The position numbers and the translations under genes were made by a program. The notes beneath the pieces were generated by a model. That model did not search any database and had not been told where the DNA came from. It saw only the letters and a program-made list of their open reading frames with translations. A stretch of DNA of 64,000 nucleotides from Thermus aquaticus (GTDB lineage: Bacteria; Deinococcota; Deinococci; Deinococcales; Thermaceae): contig NZ_LHCI01000106.1 of the NCBI RefSeq assembly GCF_001280255.1, positions 586,737-650,736 of the forward strand. The letters run 5' to 3'. Positions 37,729-48,366 of this stretch are shown here, piece by piece. Within the stretch, counting starts at the first letter, position 1. Each line of letters opens with the position of its first letter.

Positions 37729-39090
37729 TCACATCTCCAGCATCAGGGTCTCGGGCTTTTCCAGGAGCCGGATGACCTCCCGGGTGAACATGGCGGCCTC
37801 GGCCCCGTCAACGAGACGGTGGTCAAAGGAGAGGGAGAGGAACATGATGTCCCGGGCCTGGATGGAGCCGTCGGGCATGACCCAGGGGCGCTTCCTTATG
37901 GAGTGCACGCCCAAAATGGCCGCCTCGGGGACGTTGATGATGGGGAAGCTCAGGGTGGCCCCTACGGAGCCGATGTTGGTGATGGTGAAGGTGGAACCGG
38001 AAACCTCTTCCGGAGCCAGGCGGCCCTCCCTGGCCTTTTGCGAGAGAAGGGCGATCTCCTGGGCCAGCTCCAGGAGGCTCTTGCGGTCGGCGTCCCGGAC
38101 CACGGGGACGATGAGGCCCCTTTCCGTGGCCACGGCGATGCCGATGTGGTAGTAGCGCTTGTAGACCACCTCCCCCCTTTCCTCGTCCAAGCTGGTGTTG
38201 AGCATGGGGTACTTCTTCAGGGCCCGCACCACCGCCTTGACGATGAAGGGCAGGTAGGTGAGCTTGACCCCCTGGGCCTCGGCCTCGCCCTTTAGCCTCT
38301 CCCTGAGGGCCACCAGCTCGGTGAGGTCGGCCTCGTCCACGTTGAGGGTGCGGACGGTGTAGAGGTGGCTCTGCCAGAGGCCCTGGGCGATGGTGCGGCG
38401 AATGCCCCGTAGGGGGACGCGCTCCTCCAGGTGCTCGTACCCTTTGGGGGAGGCGTACCTGGGGGGAGGCGGGAAACCCACCGGGGGGGCCTCCTGGGGG
38501 GGCGGAGAGGCCGGCGCCGGGGCGGGAGAGGGCGGGGCCTTCAGCTTTTCGGCGTAGGCCCGGACATCCTCCACCCGCACCCGGCCCAGGGGCCCCGAGC
38601 CCGGGACCGCCTCAATGGGGATGCCCAGCTCCCGGGCCAGCTTCCTGGCGGCGGGGACGGCCAGGACCCTTCCCCGCTCTTCCTTGGGCCTTTCGGCCAG
38701 GAAGGGGTTTTTCACCGCCACCTCCGTGGGGTCGGGCCGGAAGAGGGAGAGGTCCTCCCTATCCTCCTTGGGGGGAAGGCCCGGCTCCACGATGGAGCGC
38801 TCCTCCACCGCCTGGACCGGGGGGGCTTCCTTTACCCCCTCCACGGCCTCCCCCGGCTCGGCGATGAGGGCGATGGGAGCATGGACCTTGACCACCTCCC
38901 CTTCCTTGGCCAGCTTCTTCAGGAGGACGCCTTCGTAGGGGGAGGGGAGCTCCACGGTGACCTTGTCGGTCATGACCTCCACGAAGGGCTGGTCCTTCTT
39001 CAGGTAGTCGCCTTCCTCCACCAGCCACTTCAGGATCTCGCCTTCCACCACGCTTTCGGCGAGCTCGGGCATGAGGATTTCCTTAGGCAT
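37729..39090 (-). CDS. branched-chain 2-oxoacid dehydrogenase E2 component
   Basis: The dihydrolipoyl acyltransferase core of the BCKDH complex. The 453-residue chain has a lipoyl domain (lipoyl Lys in EVMTDKVTVELP near residue 43), a linker, a peripheral subunit-binding domain at about 145-185 (VPAARKLARELGIPIEAVPG), a Pro/Ala linker, and the catalytic domain ending SFDHRLVDGAEAAMF with the His-Asp pair. The E1alpha and E1beta genes in the same operon are of the alpha2beta2 type, favouring BCKDH. A pyruvate-specific complex cannot be strictly excluded. Confidence 0.9.
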   Translation of the reverse strand: MPKEILMPELAESVVEGEILKWLVEEGDYLKKDQPFVEVMTDKVTVELPSPYEGVLLKKLAKEGEVVKVHAPIALIAEPGEAVEGVKEAPPVQAVEERSIVEPGLPPKEDREDLSLFRPDPTEVAVKNPFLAERPKEERGRVLAVPAARKLARELGIPIEAVPGSGPLGRVRVEDVRAYAEKLKAPPSPAPAPASPPPQEAPPVGFPPPPRYASPKGYEHLEERVPLRGIRRTIAQGLWQSHLYTVRTLNVDEADLTELVALRERLKGEAEAQGVKLTYLPFIVKAVVRALKKYPMLNTSLDEERGEVVYKRYYHIGIAVATERGLIVPVVRDADRKSLLELAQEIALLSQKAREGRLAPEEVSGSTFTITNIGSVGATLSFPIINVPEAAILGVHSIRKRPWVMPDGSIQARDIMFLSLSFDHRLVDGAEAAMFTREVIRLLEKPETLMLEM

Positions 39091-39099
39091 AAACTCTCC

Positions 39100-39324
39100 C
39101 TAGATTAGATCTAAGAAATGCTCAAGGGAAAGCTGAGCATCCTTAAGGATGTGGGCTAGGGTAGATCGCTTGATGGGGGTATGCGCAGGCACGATGACGA
39201 TGATTCGCTTTTCTCCTAGCCGTTTCTCCATCCGGATATGGCTTCCCCTTTGACGCACCACCTGAAAACCTGCCCTTTCCAGTGCTCTGACCACCCGCTT
39301 GTAGGACAAGGAGGGCACCTTCAA
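39100..39324 (-). CDS. hicA: HicA-family toxin inside the BCKDH operon
   Basis: A 74-residue HicA: YKRVVRALERAGFQVVRQ, the catalytic GSH (residues 27-29), basic strand, VPAHTPIKRSTLAHILKDAQLSLEHFLDLI. The start is TTG 39324, which overlaps the hicB stop by 4 bases; GTG 39318 is the alternative. It sits 9 bases before the E2 gene in the same orientation, so it is read as part of the operon. It differs in sequence from the hicA at 916. Confidence 0.88.
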   Translation of the reverse strand: MKVPSLSYKRVVRALERAGFQVVRQRGSHIRMEKRLGEKRIIVIVPAHTPIKRSTLAHILKDAQLSLEHFLDLI

Positions 39325-39518
39325 ACTTCTACCTCGGCCAGCTGGGCATCCTCCGGAAGCTCCTCCTCCAGGGGCTCCAGGTAAAGGGCTATAGCCTCGC
39401 GGATGTTGGCCAAAGCCTCTTCCAGAGTGTCCCCCTCGCTGATGCAACCGGGAAGGGCGGGCACGTAGACGGTATATCCTCCCTCTTCGCTTTTTTCCAG
39501 AACCACCTTTAGGCGCAT
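39321..39518 (-). CDS. hicB: HicB-family antitoxin inside the BCKDH operon
   Basis: A 65-residue HicB-type partial RNase H fold: LEKSEEGGYTVYVPALPGCISEGDTLEEALANIREAIALYLE. There is no DNA-binding domain. It lies 15 bases after E1beta and overlaps hicA. The antitoxin-first order and the absence of a separate promoter suggest its level follows BCKDH expression. Confidence 0.87.
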   Translation of the reverse strand: MRLKVVLEKSEEGGYTVYVPALPGCISEGDTLEEALANIREAIALYLEPLEEELPEDAQLAEVEV

Positions 39519-39533
39519 ACAGCCTCCTTATTG

Positions 39534-40508
<975 letters not shown>

Positions 40509-40517
40509 ACCCACCCC

Positions 40518-41727
<1,210 letters not shown>

Positions 41728-41735
41728 CTGTAGGG

Positions 41736-42149
41736 GTGCGCTTGCGGGTGGTGGCGGTGGGCAGGCCCCGGCTGGAGTACGCCCGGCTGGGGGTGGAGCT
41801 CTATGGGGAGCGCATCCGCCGCTATGCCCCCCTGGAGCTTCTCTTTGTGCGTGAGGCCAAGGAGCTTCGGCCCAAGGCGGAGGGACACCGGAAGATCGTC
41901 TTGGACGAGCGAGGGAGGCTTTTCACCACCGAGGGGCTTTACCGGTTTCTTTTGGGCTTGGAGGGGGAGCGGGTGGCCTTTCTGGTGGGGGGCGCCGAAG
42001 GGCACCCGGAGGCCTTGCGGAAAGAGGCGGACCTCCTCCTTTCCCTCTCCCCCCTCACCCTGCAGCACGAGCTGGCCCTTTTGGTCCTCCTGGAACAGCT
42101 TTACCGCATCCTGACCCTGAGGGCGGGGCACCCCTACCACCGGCCATGA
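41736..42149 (+). CDS. rlmH: 23S rRNA pseudouridine-1915 methyltransferase RlmH
   Basis: RlmH is a SPOUT-fold enzyme that N3-methylates pseudouridine 1915 of 23S rRNA in the assembled 70S ribosome. The 137-residue protein shows the trefoil-knot sequence VAFLVGGAEGHPE, LSLSPLTLQHELALLVLLEQLYRI and the ending AGHPYHRP. Start GTG 41736 is placed by the leaderless -10. It overlaps the following gene by 4 bases. Confidence 0.95.
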   Translation: MRLRVVAVGRPRLEYARLGVELYGERIRRYAPLELLFVREAKELRPKAEGHRKIVLDERGRLFTTEGLYRFLLGLEGERVAFLVGGAEGHPEALRKEADLLLSLSPLTLQHELALLVLLEQLYRILTLRAGHPYHRP

Positions 42150-42541
42150 CCTACGCCGAGTTCGTGAACCTGGTGGAAAGGCTCTGGGATGAGATCCCCG
42201 AGGCCTTCAAGAGGGGCCTCCAAGGGGTGCACGTCTTCCCCGAGGCCAAGCCGGAGCCGGGGCTTAAGGACGTGTGGCGGCTTGGGGAGTACCTGGACCC
42301 CGGCCCCCCCTCGGCCTTCCGGGGCTTTGAGGGCCTGGGGCGGCACATCGCCCTTTACTACGGCTCCTTTTTGCAGGTGGCCGGGCCAGGCTTTGACTGG
42401 GAAGGGGAGGTCTGGGAGACCCTCCTCCACGAGCTCAGGCACCACCTGGAATCCCTGGCGGGCCGGGACGACCTGGTAAGGGAGGACCTCAGGCGCCTGG
42501 CCGAGTTTCGCCGGGGTGGGCCACCTTCGGCGGGAGGGTAG
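42146..42541 (+). CDS. minimal zincin-type metallopeptidase
   Basis: A 131-residue protein with the zinc motif HELRHH (HExxH) in TLLHELRHHLESLAG near residue 95 and an upstream IALYYGSFLQVA strand, as in the small zincin (PF06262-like) family. The substrate is unknown. It overlaps rlmH by 4 bases. Its last 17 codons overlap the end of the convergent DUF2203 gene by 53 bases, so the Gly/Pro-rich tail may be incidental. Confidence 0.8.
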   Translation: MTYAEFVNLVERLWDEIPEAFKRGLQGVHVFPEAKPEPGLKDVWRLGEYLDPGPPSAFRGFEGLGRHIALYYGSFLQVAGPGFDWEGEVWETLLHELRHHLESLAGRDDLVREDLRRLAEFRRGGPPSAGG

Positions 42542-42914
42542 CGGCCTCCTCCAGGGGGCGCCGCTCCGCGAAGCCCCCGGAGAGGGGGTGGTAGTGGGCC
42601 ACCTCGGGCTCCCCCTCCTGCCAGCAGAGGAAGACGATCTCCCCCCCGACCCGGGCGGGGAAGTCCACAAGGCCCCGGTCCAGGTCCTTGAGGAGGACCC
42701 CCAGGGAGGCCAGGTAGCGGGCGTCGGCCTCGAGGGTGCCCATGAGGAAGCGGATCTCCTCCTCCAACGCCCTCCTTTCCACCCCCCGGGCCTCGGGGAG
42801 CCGCGACTGGGCCAGGAGGAGCTCGGCCTTGGCCTGGCGCATCTCCTTAAGGACCCGCCTGAGCTCGGGCAGGAGGGCGTCGGCCTCTTCCTTGGTGAAG
42901 ATGCGGGTGAACAT
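42489..42914 (-). CDS. DUF2203-family protein
   Basis: A 141-residue protein with FTKEEADALLPELRRVLKEMRQAKAELL at the N-terminus, a helical middle, and DFPARVGGEIVFLCWQEGEPEVAHYHPLSGGFAERRPLE, the conserved DUF2203 block. It is helical and soluble; the function is unknown. It is convergent and overlapping with the zincin gene. Confidence 0.85.
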   Translation of the reverse strand: MFTRIFTKEEADALLPELRRVLKEMRQAKAELLLAQSRLPEARGVERRALEEEIRFLMGTLEADARYLASLGVLLKDLDRGLVDFPARVGGEIVFLCWQEGEPEVAHYHPLSGGFAERRPLEEAATLPPKVAHPGETRPGA

Positions 42915-42961
42915 ACCTACCCCTATCCTAACACAGGAGGCGAGGGAAATCTAAGCCTGGG

Positions 42962-43846
42962 TTACTCAAGGAGGGGGAGGAGCGCCACCTCCCCCGCCCC
43001 CACCCGCACCCCCCCTACCAGGAGGCTGCCGTCGGGGAGGACCTCCTGGGCCACGCCCTCCACCACGCCCTTGGGGGTCTCTACCCGCACCCTCCGGCCC
43101 AGGGTGTAGGAGGCCTGGCGGTAGCGGGCGAGGAGGGCCTCGGGGTCCTCCAGGAGAGGGAGGAGGGCCTCCAGGCGCCGGAGGAAGGCCAGGAGAACCT
43201 CCCGCCTGGAGTAGGGGCCGAACTCCTGGAGGGAGGCCGCCCCTTCCGGGGCCCAGGCCACGTTGACCCCCACCCCCAGGAGGGCGTAGGCCACCTCCTC
43301 GCCCTCGGCCTTGGCCTCCAGGAGCACCCCGGCGAGCTTCCTGCCGTCTGGGGCCAGGAGGTCGTTGGGCCACTTGAGCCCCCCGAGCCCCACGGCCTCA
43401 AAGAGGGCCAGGCCTGCGAGGAGGGGGAGGAGGCTTAGGGCGGAGAGGGGCAGGGCGGGCCTCAAGAGGAGGGAGAAGGTGAGGCTCTCCCCGGGGCGGC
43501 TTTCCCAGGGCCTTCCCCGGCGGCCCCGCCCCCTTTCCTGGACCTCGGCCAGGACCAAGGCCCCCTCGGGGGCCCCCGCCTCGGCCCAGGCCCTGAGGAT
43601 GTCCTGGGTGCTCCCCACCCGGCCCAGGTAGCGGTAGGGCTTCCCGAGCCTTCCCTCGGGCTGGAAGAGGTGGGGCAGGGGGGTGCCGGGGCGGATGCGG
43701 TAGCCTCGCCGACCCACCTCCACGGGAAAGCCCTCGGCCAAAAGCCGCTTTGCTTCCTTGGAGACCGCGGCCCGGCTCACCCCGAGGCGGTCGGCCAGGG
43801 TCTCGCCCCTTTGGTAGGTCTCGTCCAAAAGATCCAGGAGTCCCAT
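42962..43846 (-). CDS. birA: biotin-[acetyl-CoA carboxylase] ligase / repressor BirA
   Basis: The bifunctional form: an N-terminal winged helix (ETLADRLGVSRAAVSKEAKRLLAEGFPVEV, residues about 15-45) precedes the ligase domain with the biotinyl-AMP motif ERGRGRRGRPWESRPGESL and KWPNDLLAPDGRKLAGVLLE. A C-terminal SH3-like domain follows. It biotinylates carrier proteins and may repress biotin or fatty-acid genes. The 294-residue length is normal. It lies 30 bases upstream of the nucleotidyltransferase stop on the other side of a small gap. Confidence 0.93.
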   Translation of the reverse strand: MGLLDLLDETYQRGETLADRLGVSRAAVSKEAKRLLAEGFPVEVGRRGYRIRPGTPLPHLFQPEGRLGKPYRYLGRVGSTQDILRAWAEAGAPEGALVLAEVQERGRGRRGRPWESRPGESLTFSLLLRPALPLSALSLLPLLAGLALFEAVGLGGLKWPNDLLAPDGRKLAGVLLEAKAEGEEVAYALLGVGVNVAWAPEGAASLQEFGPYSRREVLLAFLRRLEALLPLLEDPEALLARYRQASYTLGRRVRVETPKGVVEGVAQEVLPDGSLLVGGVRVGAGEVALLPLLE

Positions 43847-43876
43847 GCCCCTTTTGCCCGGAGAAAGCTCGGCGGC

Positions 43877-44923
43877 TCAGGCCAGCTCCACCTGGGAGAG
43901 GTCGCCCAGGATCAGGCGGTGGGCCCGGGGAAGGCCGTTCCTGCTCATCACCCTGGCCCCCACGCCCAGGATGCTCTCCTGGAGGCGCACGGGGACGTCT
44001 TCCAGGACGGCGTGGTCCTCGAGGATGGCGTACTCCACCTCCGAGCCCGCCACCCTCACCCCGGGCCCCAAGGAGGTGAAGGGCCCCACATAGGCCCCCT
44101 CCACCACCGCGCCCTCCCCGATGAAGGCGGGGCCGATCACCCTGCTTCTCACCACCCTGGCCCCCTTTTCCACCACCACCCGGCCGGTGAGGGCGCTCTC
44201 CACCACCTCGCCTTCCACCCTGGGGGCGAGCTCTTCCAGAAGGAGGCGGTTGGCGTCCAGGAGGTCCTCGGGGCGGCCCGTGTCCTTCCACCAGCCCTGG
44301 ACCTCCACCCCCACCACCCGCTTCTTCCGGTCAATGAGGGCCTGGATGGCGTCGGTGATCTCGTACTCCCCCCGGGCGGAGGGCTTGAGGCCCGGGATGA
44401 CCTCCCACACCTCCGGGGAGAAGACGTAGACCCCGGCCACGGCCAGGTCCGAGGGGGGCTCCTTGGGCTTTTCCACAAGGCGGACGATGCGGTCCTCCTC
44501 CATCACCGCCACCCCGAACTGCCGGGGGTCTTGGACCCGCACCAGGGCCAAGACGGCGCTCACCCCCTCCCTGAAGGCCTCCAGATAGGGACCGATGCCC
44601 TTCTGGAAGAGGTTGTCCCCCAGGTAGAGGACGAAGGGGCTTTCCCCCAGGAAGTCCCGGGCCACGGCCACGGCGTGGGCCAGGCCCTGGGGCTCCTCCT
44701 GGAGGACGAAGCGGACGGGGAAGCCCTCCAGGGCCAGGCGCAAGTCCTTTTCCGTCTCCGGGGAGACCACCACGCCGATCTCCCTTACGCCAGCCTGGAG
44801 GAGGTTTTCCACGGCGTAGTGGATGATGGGTCGGCCCGCCACCCGGATCACGGGCTTGGGCCTTGTGTGGGTGAGGGGGCGGAGCCTGGTCCCCCTCCCC
44901 GCCGCCAGGATGAGGCCCTTCAT
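43877..44923 (-). CDS. glucose-1-phosphate thymidylyltransferase, long RmlA type
   Basis: A sugar-nucleotide transferase with signature [29 protein letters not shown] and [11 protein letters not shown]. Beyond about residue 240 it has a left-handed beta-helix C-terminal region (repeats such as [32 protein letters not shown]). The 348-residue length fits the StrD/long RmlA subfamily making dTDP-glucose. UDP- or other NDP-sugars are possible. No other dTDP-rhamnose gene is adjacent. It probably feeds surface polysaccharide or S-layer glycans. Confidence 0.85.
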   Translation of the reverse strand: MKGLILAAGRGTRLRPLTHTRPKPVIRVAGRPIIHYAVENLLQAGVREIGVVVSPETEKDLRLALEGFPVRFVLQEEPQGLAHAVAVARDFLGESPFVLYLGDNLFQKGIGPYLEAFREGVSAVLALVRVQDPRQFGVAVMEEDRIVRLVEKPKEPPSDLAVAGVYVFSPEVWEVIPGLKPSARGEYEITDAIQALIDRKKRVVGVEVQGWWKDTGRPEDLLDANRLLLEELAPRVEGEVVESALTGRVVVEKGARVVRSRVIGPAFIGEGAVVEGAYVGPFTSLGPGVRVAGSEVEYAILEDHAVLEDVPVRLQESILGVGARVMSRNGLPRAHRLILGDLSQVELA

Positions 44924-44931
44924 GGTCTTGG

Positions 44932-44939
44932 AGTATACC
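44932..44939. promoter_or_regulatory. shared GTATAC -10 for two divergent genes
   Basis: The palindromic core GTATAC gives plus-strand TATACC (44934-44939), 7 bases before ATG 44947, and minus-strand TATACT (44932-44937), 8 bases before the ATG at 44923. Only one gene can be initiated from it at a time. Confidence 0.5.
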
Positions 44940-44946
44940 CCTTAGA

Positions 44947-45750
44947 ATGGGGGAGGAGATGGCCAGCGCCCTCCTCAGGGCGGCCTACGCCTACGACCGC
45001 CTCCGGGCCTACCCGCCCGAGGTGGCGGGCCGCATCGCCACCGCCATCGGCCACGCCGTGGCGGCCAGGGGGGAGGAGCCCGTCCTCCTGGAGCTGGGCG
45101 TGGGCACGGGGCGCATCGCCCTTCCCCTCATCGCCCGGGGGTACCGGTACCTCGCCCTGGACTGCGACCCGGCCATGCTGGAGGTGTTTCAGAAGAAGGC
45201 GGCGGGGGTTATGCGCAAGGTGCGCCTTCTTCTGGCGGATGCCCGGGAAATCCCCCTCCCCGACGAGAGCGTCCACGGGGTCATCGCCGTCCACCTCTGG
45301 CACCTCCTCCCCGACTGGCCCAAGGCCCTGGCCGAGGCCTTAAGGGTCTTAAAGCCCTCCGGGGTCCTCCTGGAGGGCTGGGAAAGGGTAGAGGCCGAGC
45401 CCGAGTGCCGCCTGCAGGAGAGGTGGCGGGAGCTTGTGGCCGAGGAGGGGGTCTTGGTGGAGCGGGGGCTTCACGGAAGGCGCATGGCCGAGGTGGAGGA
45501 GGCCCTAAGGCGCCTTGGCCTCAGGCCCAGGACCCGGGAGGTGGTGGCCTGGCGGGAGGAGCGCACGCCCAGGGAGGCCCTCGAGGCCCTGGCCTACCGC
45601 CTCTACTCCTTCACCAAGGGGGTGCCCGAGGAGGCCCACGCCCGGGCCATGGAGAGGCTCTGGGCCTGGGCGGAGGCGGAGCTTGGCGACCTGGACCGCC
45701 CCTTTTCGGTGGAGAAGCGCTTTTTCCTGCGCTCCACCCGGCTTTCCTGA
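44947..45750 (+). CDS. SAM-dependent methyltransferase, class I
   Basis: A 267-residue Rossmann methyltransferase: motif I LLELGVGTGRIALPL, the acidic end of strand 2 in ALDCDPAMLEVF, motif II LLADAREIPLPDESVHGV and motif post-II ALRVLKPSGVLLEG. A helical C-terminal half (REERTPREALEALAYRLYSFTKG) is typical of a Thermus protein of known fold but unknown substrate. ATG 44947 is preferred by the -10 position; ATG 44959 would match the shorter homologue start. Confidence 0.85.
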   Translation: MGEEMASALLRAAYAYDRLRAYPPEVAGRIATAIGHAVAARGEEPVLLELGVGTGRIALPLIARGYRYLALDCDPAMLEVFQKKAAGVMRKVRLLLADAREIPLPDESVHGVIAVHLWHLLPDWPKALAEALRVLKPSGVLLEGWERVEAEPECRLQERWRELVAEEGVLVERGLHGRRMAEVEEALRRLGLRPRTREVVAWREERTPREALEALAYRLYSFTKGVPEEAHARAMERLWAWAEAELGDLDRPFSVEKRFFLRSTRLS

Positions 45751-45762
45751 TAGGCTTAACCC

Positions 45763-46143
45763 ATGGAAGGGATCCGGGTGCGCACCCCCAAGGAAGGGTT
45801 CGTCAACATCACCAAGGCGGTGGAGGCGGCCCTCAAGGGGCACACGGGCCTGGTCTACCTCTTTGTCCCCCACACCACCTGCGGCCTCACCGTGCAGGAG
45901 GGGGCCGACCCCGACGTGGCCCACGACCTCCTCGCGCGCCTCTCGGAACTCGTCCCCCGCCTCCACCCCAAGGACCGCCACCGGGAGGGGAACAGCGACG
46001 CCCACCTCAAGACCCTCCTCACCGGGGTCCACCTCCTCCTCCCCGCCGAGGGGGGGAGGCTCAGGCTTGGGCGGTGGCAGCAGGTCTTTCTGGCCGAGTA
46101 CGACGGGCCCCGGGAAAGGGAGGTCTGGATCCAGCTTCTCTGA
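45763..46143 (+). CDS. YjbQ/UPF0047 family protein
   Basis: A 126-residue secondary thiamine-phosphate synthase-like protein. It has GFVNITKAVEAAL, VPHTTCGLTVQEGADPDV with the conserved His and Glu, the ligand-binding NSDAHLKTLLTG, and the ending LAEYDGPREREVWIQLL. The family trimer shows weak thiamine phosphate synthase activity in other bacteria; its real role is unclear. A TAGGCT lies 6 bases before the ATG. Confidence 0.9.
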   Translation: MEGIRVRTPKEGFVNITKAVEAALKGHTGLVYLFVPHTTCGLTVQEGADPDVAHDLLARLSELVPRLHPKDRHREGNSDAHLKTLLTGVHLLLPAEGGRLRLGRWQQVFLAEYDGPREREVWIQLL

Positions 46144-46164
46144 ACCCTTGGCCCCTGATGGGGC

Positions 46165-48345
46165 CTATACCCAGCGCACCGCTTCCACGCTCTTCACGCC
46201 CTTCAGGGCCCGGGTCAGGGCCTCCCGCTCCCCGTCCTCCACGGTGAGGCGGAGGCGGATCCGGGCCACGGGCCCCAGGATGCGGGTCTCCGAGCCCAAA
46301 GCGCTTTTCCCCGCCTCCGCCACCACCTGCATCACGTCCCGGAGGAGGCCGGCCCGGTCCTGGGCCAGGACCTCGAGGGTGGCCACCTTCCCGCCCACGC
46401 CCTCCCAGTAGGCCCCTAGGACCCGATCCGCCTCGGGGCCCTGGAGGAGGCGGCGCAGGTTGGGGCAGTCGGCCCGGTGGACCGTGACCCCCCGGCCCCG
46501 GGTGACGAAGCCCAGGATGCTGTCCCCCTTCATGGGCTCGCAGCAGGAGGCCAGGCGGATGGGGGCCTCGAGGTTCCCTTCCAGGCGGATGCCCCAGGTG
46601 TTCCTGGGAGCTTCCTTGGGCTTTTCCGGCTTGAGGAGGGCCTTGGGGTAGAGCTTTTCCGCCACCTGCCTGGGGGTGAGGCGGTTCAGGGCCAGGGCCA
46701 GGTAGAGCTCCTCGGGGGAGGGGGAGAGGCCAAGCCGCTTGGCGGCCTCCTCCAGCCCGCTGTCCGTGGGCTTGGGCAGGCCCCTGCGCTTCAGGTAGCG
46801 CTCCAGGAGGCTCTGCCCCCTCTCCAGGGTCTCCTGGCGCTCCTGGGCACGGAAGTACTGGCGGATCTTGCTCTTGGCGGTCCGGGTCCTGGCGAACTCC
46901 AGCCAGTCCTTGGAGGGGTGGGCGTTTTTGGCGGTGAGGATCTCCACCATGTCCCCGTTTTGCAGCTCGTAGGAGAGGGGGACGATCCTGCCGTTCACCT
47001 TGGCCCCCACCATGTGGTGCCCCACCTCGGTGTGGATGTGGTAGGCGAAGTCCACCGGGGTGGCCCCCTTGGGCAGGTTGATGATGCGCCCCTTAGGGGT
47101 AAAGACGAAGACCCGCCCGCCCAAGAGGTCCCGGGTCACCGCCTCCACGAACTCCCGGGAGCTACTGAACTCCTGCTGCCACTCCTGGATGTTCTTCAGC
47201 CAGGAGACCCGCCTTTTCACCTCCTCGGGGTCGGTGAGGCCCTCCTTGTAGAGCCAGTGGGCGGCGATACCGTACTCGGCGATGCGGTGCATCTCCCGGG
47301 TGCGGATCTGCACCTCCAGGGGGAGGCCCTCCAGGGCGATGACCGTGGTGTGGAGGCTCTGGTAGCCGTTGGGCTTGGGCACGGCGATGTAGTCCTTGAC
47401 CCTTCCCGGGATGGGCTGCCACAGGGCGTGGACCAGGCCCAGGACGTGGTAGCAGACCTGCTTCTCCCTAAGGCCCTTGGCCTCCTCGGTGGGGCTTGGC
47501 TTGGGGTCCAGGATGACCCGCACCGCCAGGAGGTCGTAGATCTGCTCCAGGGCCTTCCCTTCCCTTTCCATCTTCTTCCAGATGGAGTAGAGGTGCTTGG
47601 GCCTGCCCGTGACCTCAAAACCCTGGAGCTGGCTTTGCAGGAGCGCGTCTTGCTTCAGGGCCTCCTCCAGGACCTCCATGGCCCGCTTCACCATCCTTTC
47701 CCGGGCCTCCTGGGTCTCCTGAAGGCGGGCGAGGAGGGCCTGGTAGGCCTCGGGGTGGAGGTAGCGGAAGGAGAGGTCCTCCAGCTCCCACTTGATCTGC
47801 CCCATCCCCAGGCGGTGGGCCAGGGGGGCGTAGATCTCCAGGGTCTCCTGGGCAATGCGCTTTTGCTTTCCCTCGGGCATGTGCTCCAGGGTGCGGAGGT
47901 TGTGCAGGCGGTCTGCCAGCTTGACGATGATGATGCGCACGTCCTCCGCCATGGCGATGAACATCTGGCGGAGGTCCTCGGCCCGCTTCTCCTCCCCCTC
48001 GAGGTTGGCGAACTTGTAGAGCTTGCTGACCTTGGTCTCCCCCTCCACGATGCGGCGCACGGCGGGGCCGAAGCGCCTTTCCAGCTCCTCCCCCGCTACC
48101 CCGCAGTCCTCCATGGTGTCGTGGAGGAGGCCCGCCGCCACGGTGTCGGCATCCATGCGCAAGGAGGCCAGGATCTCCGCCACGGCCACGGGGTGGGTGA
48201 TGTAAGGCTCCCCGCTTTTCCTAAGCTGGCCCCGGTGGGCCTCCTCGGCGAAGAGGTAGGCCTTGTGAACCTTCTCCCGGTCTTCCGGGGAGAGGTAGGC
48301 CAGGACCCTTTCCAGGTTTTCCCAAAGAGCCTCGCGAACGACCAC
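46165..48345 (-). CDS. rel: RelA/SpoT bifunctional (p)ppGpp synthetase/hydrolase
   Basis: A 726-residue Rel enzyme controlling the stringent response. It has an intact HD hydrolase domain (THPVAVAEIL, LLHDTMEDCG, KLADRLHNLRTL), then the synthetase domain (about 230-360, with DLLAVRVI and GYQSLHTTVI), a TGS domain (FVFTPKGRIINLPKGATPVDFAYHIH) and a C-terminal ACT domain. With both HD and synthetase motifs present it should be bifunctional. The start is GTG 48345; a TACACT lies 10 bases upstream. Confidence 0.95.
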   Translation of the reverse strand: MVVREALWENLERVLAYLSPEDREKVHKAYLFAEEAHRGQLRKSGEPYITHPVAVAEILASLRMDADTVAAGLLHDTMEDCGVAGEELERRFGPAVRRIVEGETKVSKLYKFANLEGEEKRAEDLRQMFIAMAEDVRIIIVKLADRLHNLRTLEHMPEGKQKRIAQETLEIYAPLAHRLGMGQIKWELEDLSFRYLHPEAYQALLARLQETQEARERMVKRAMEVLEEALKQDALLQSQLQGFEVTGRPKHLYSIWKKMEREGKALEQIYDLLAVRVILDPKPSPTEEAKGLREKQVCYHVLGLVHALWQPIPGRVKDYIAVPKPNGYQSLHTTVIALEGLPLEVQIRTREMHRIAEYGIAAHWLYKEGLTDPEEVKRRVSWLKNIQEWQQEFSSSREFVEAVTRDLLGGRVFVFTPKGRIINLPKGATPVDFAYHIHTEVGHHMVGAKVNGRIVPLSYELQNGDMVEILTAKNAHPSKDWLEFARTRTAKSKIRQYFRAQERQETLERGQSLLERYLKRRGLPKPTDSGLEEAAKRLGLSPSPEELYLALALNRLTPRQVAEKLYPKALLKPEKPKEAPRNTWGIRLEGNLEAPIRLASCCEPMKGDSILGFVTRGRGVTVHRADCPNLRRLLQGPEADRVLGAYWEGVGGKVATLEVLAQDRAGLLRDVMQVVAEAGKSALGSETRILGPVARIRLRLTVEDGEREALTRALKGVKSVEAVRWV

Positions 48346-48366
48346 TACAGCCTTCAGTGTAGCACG

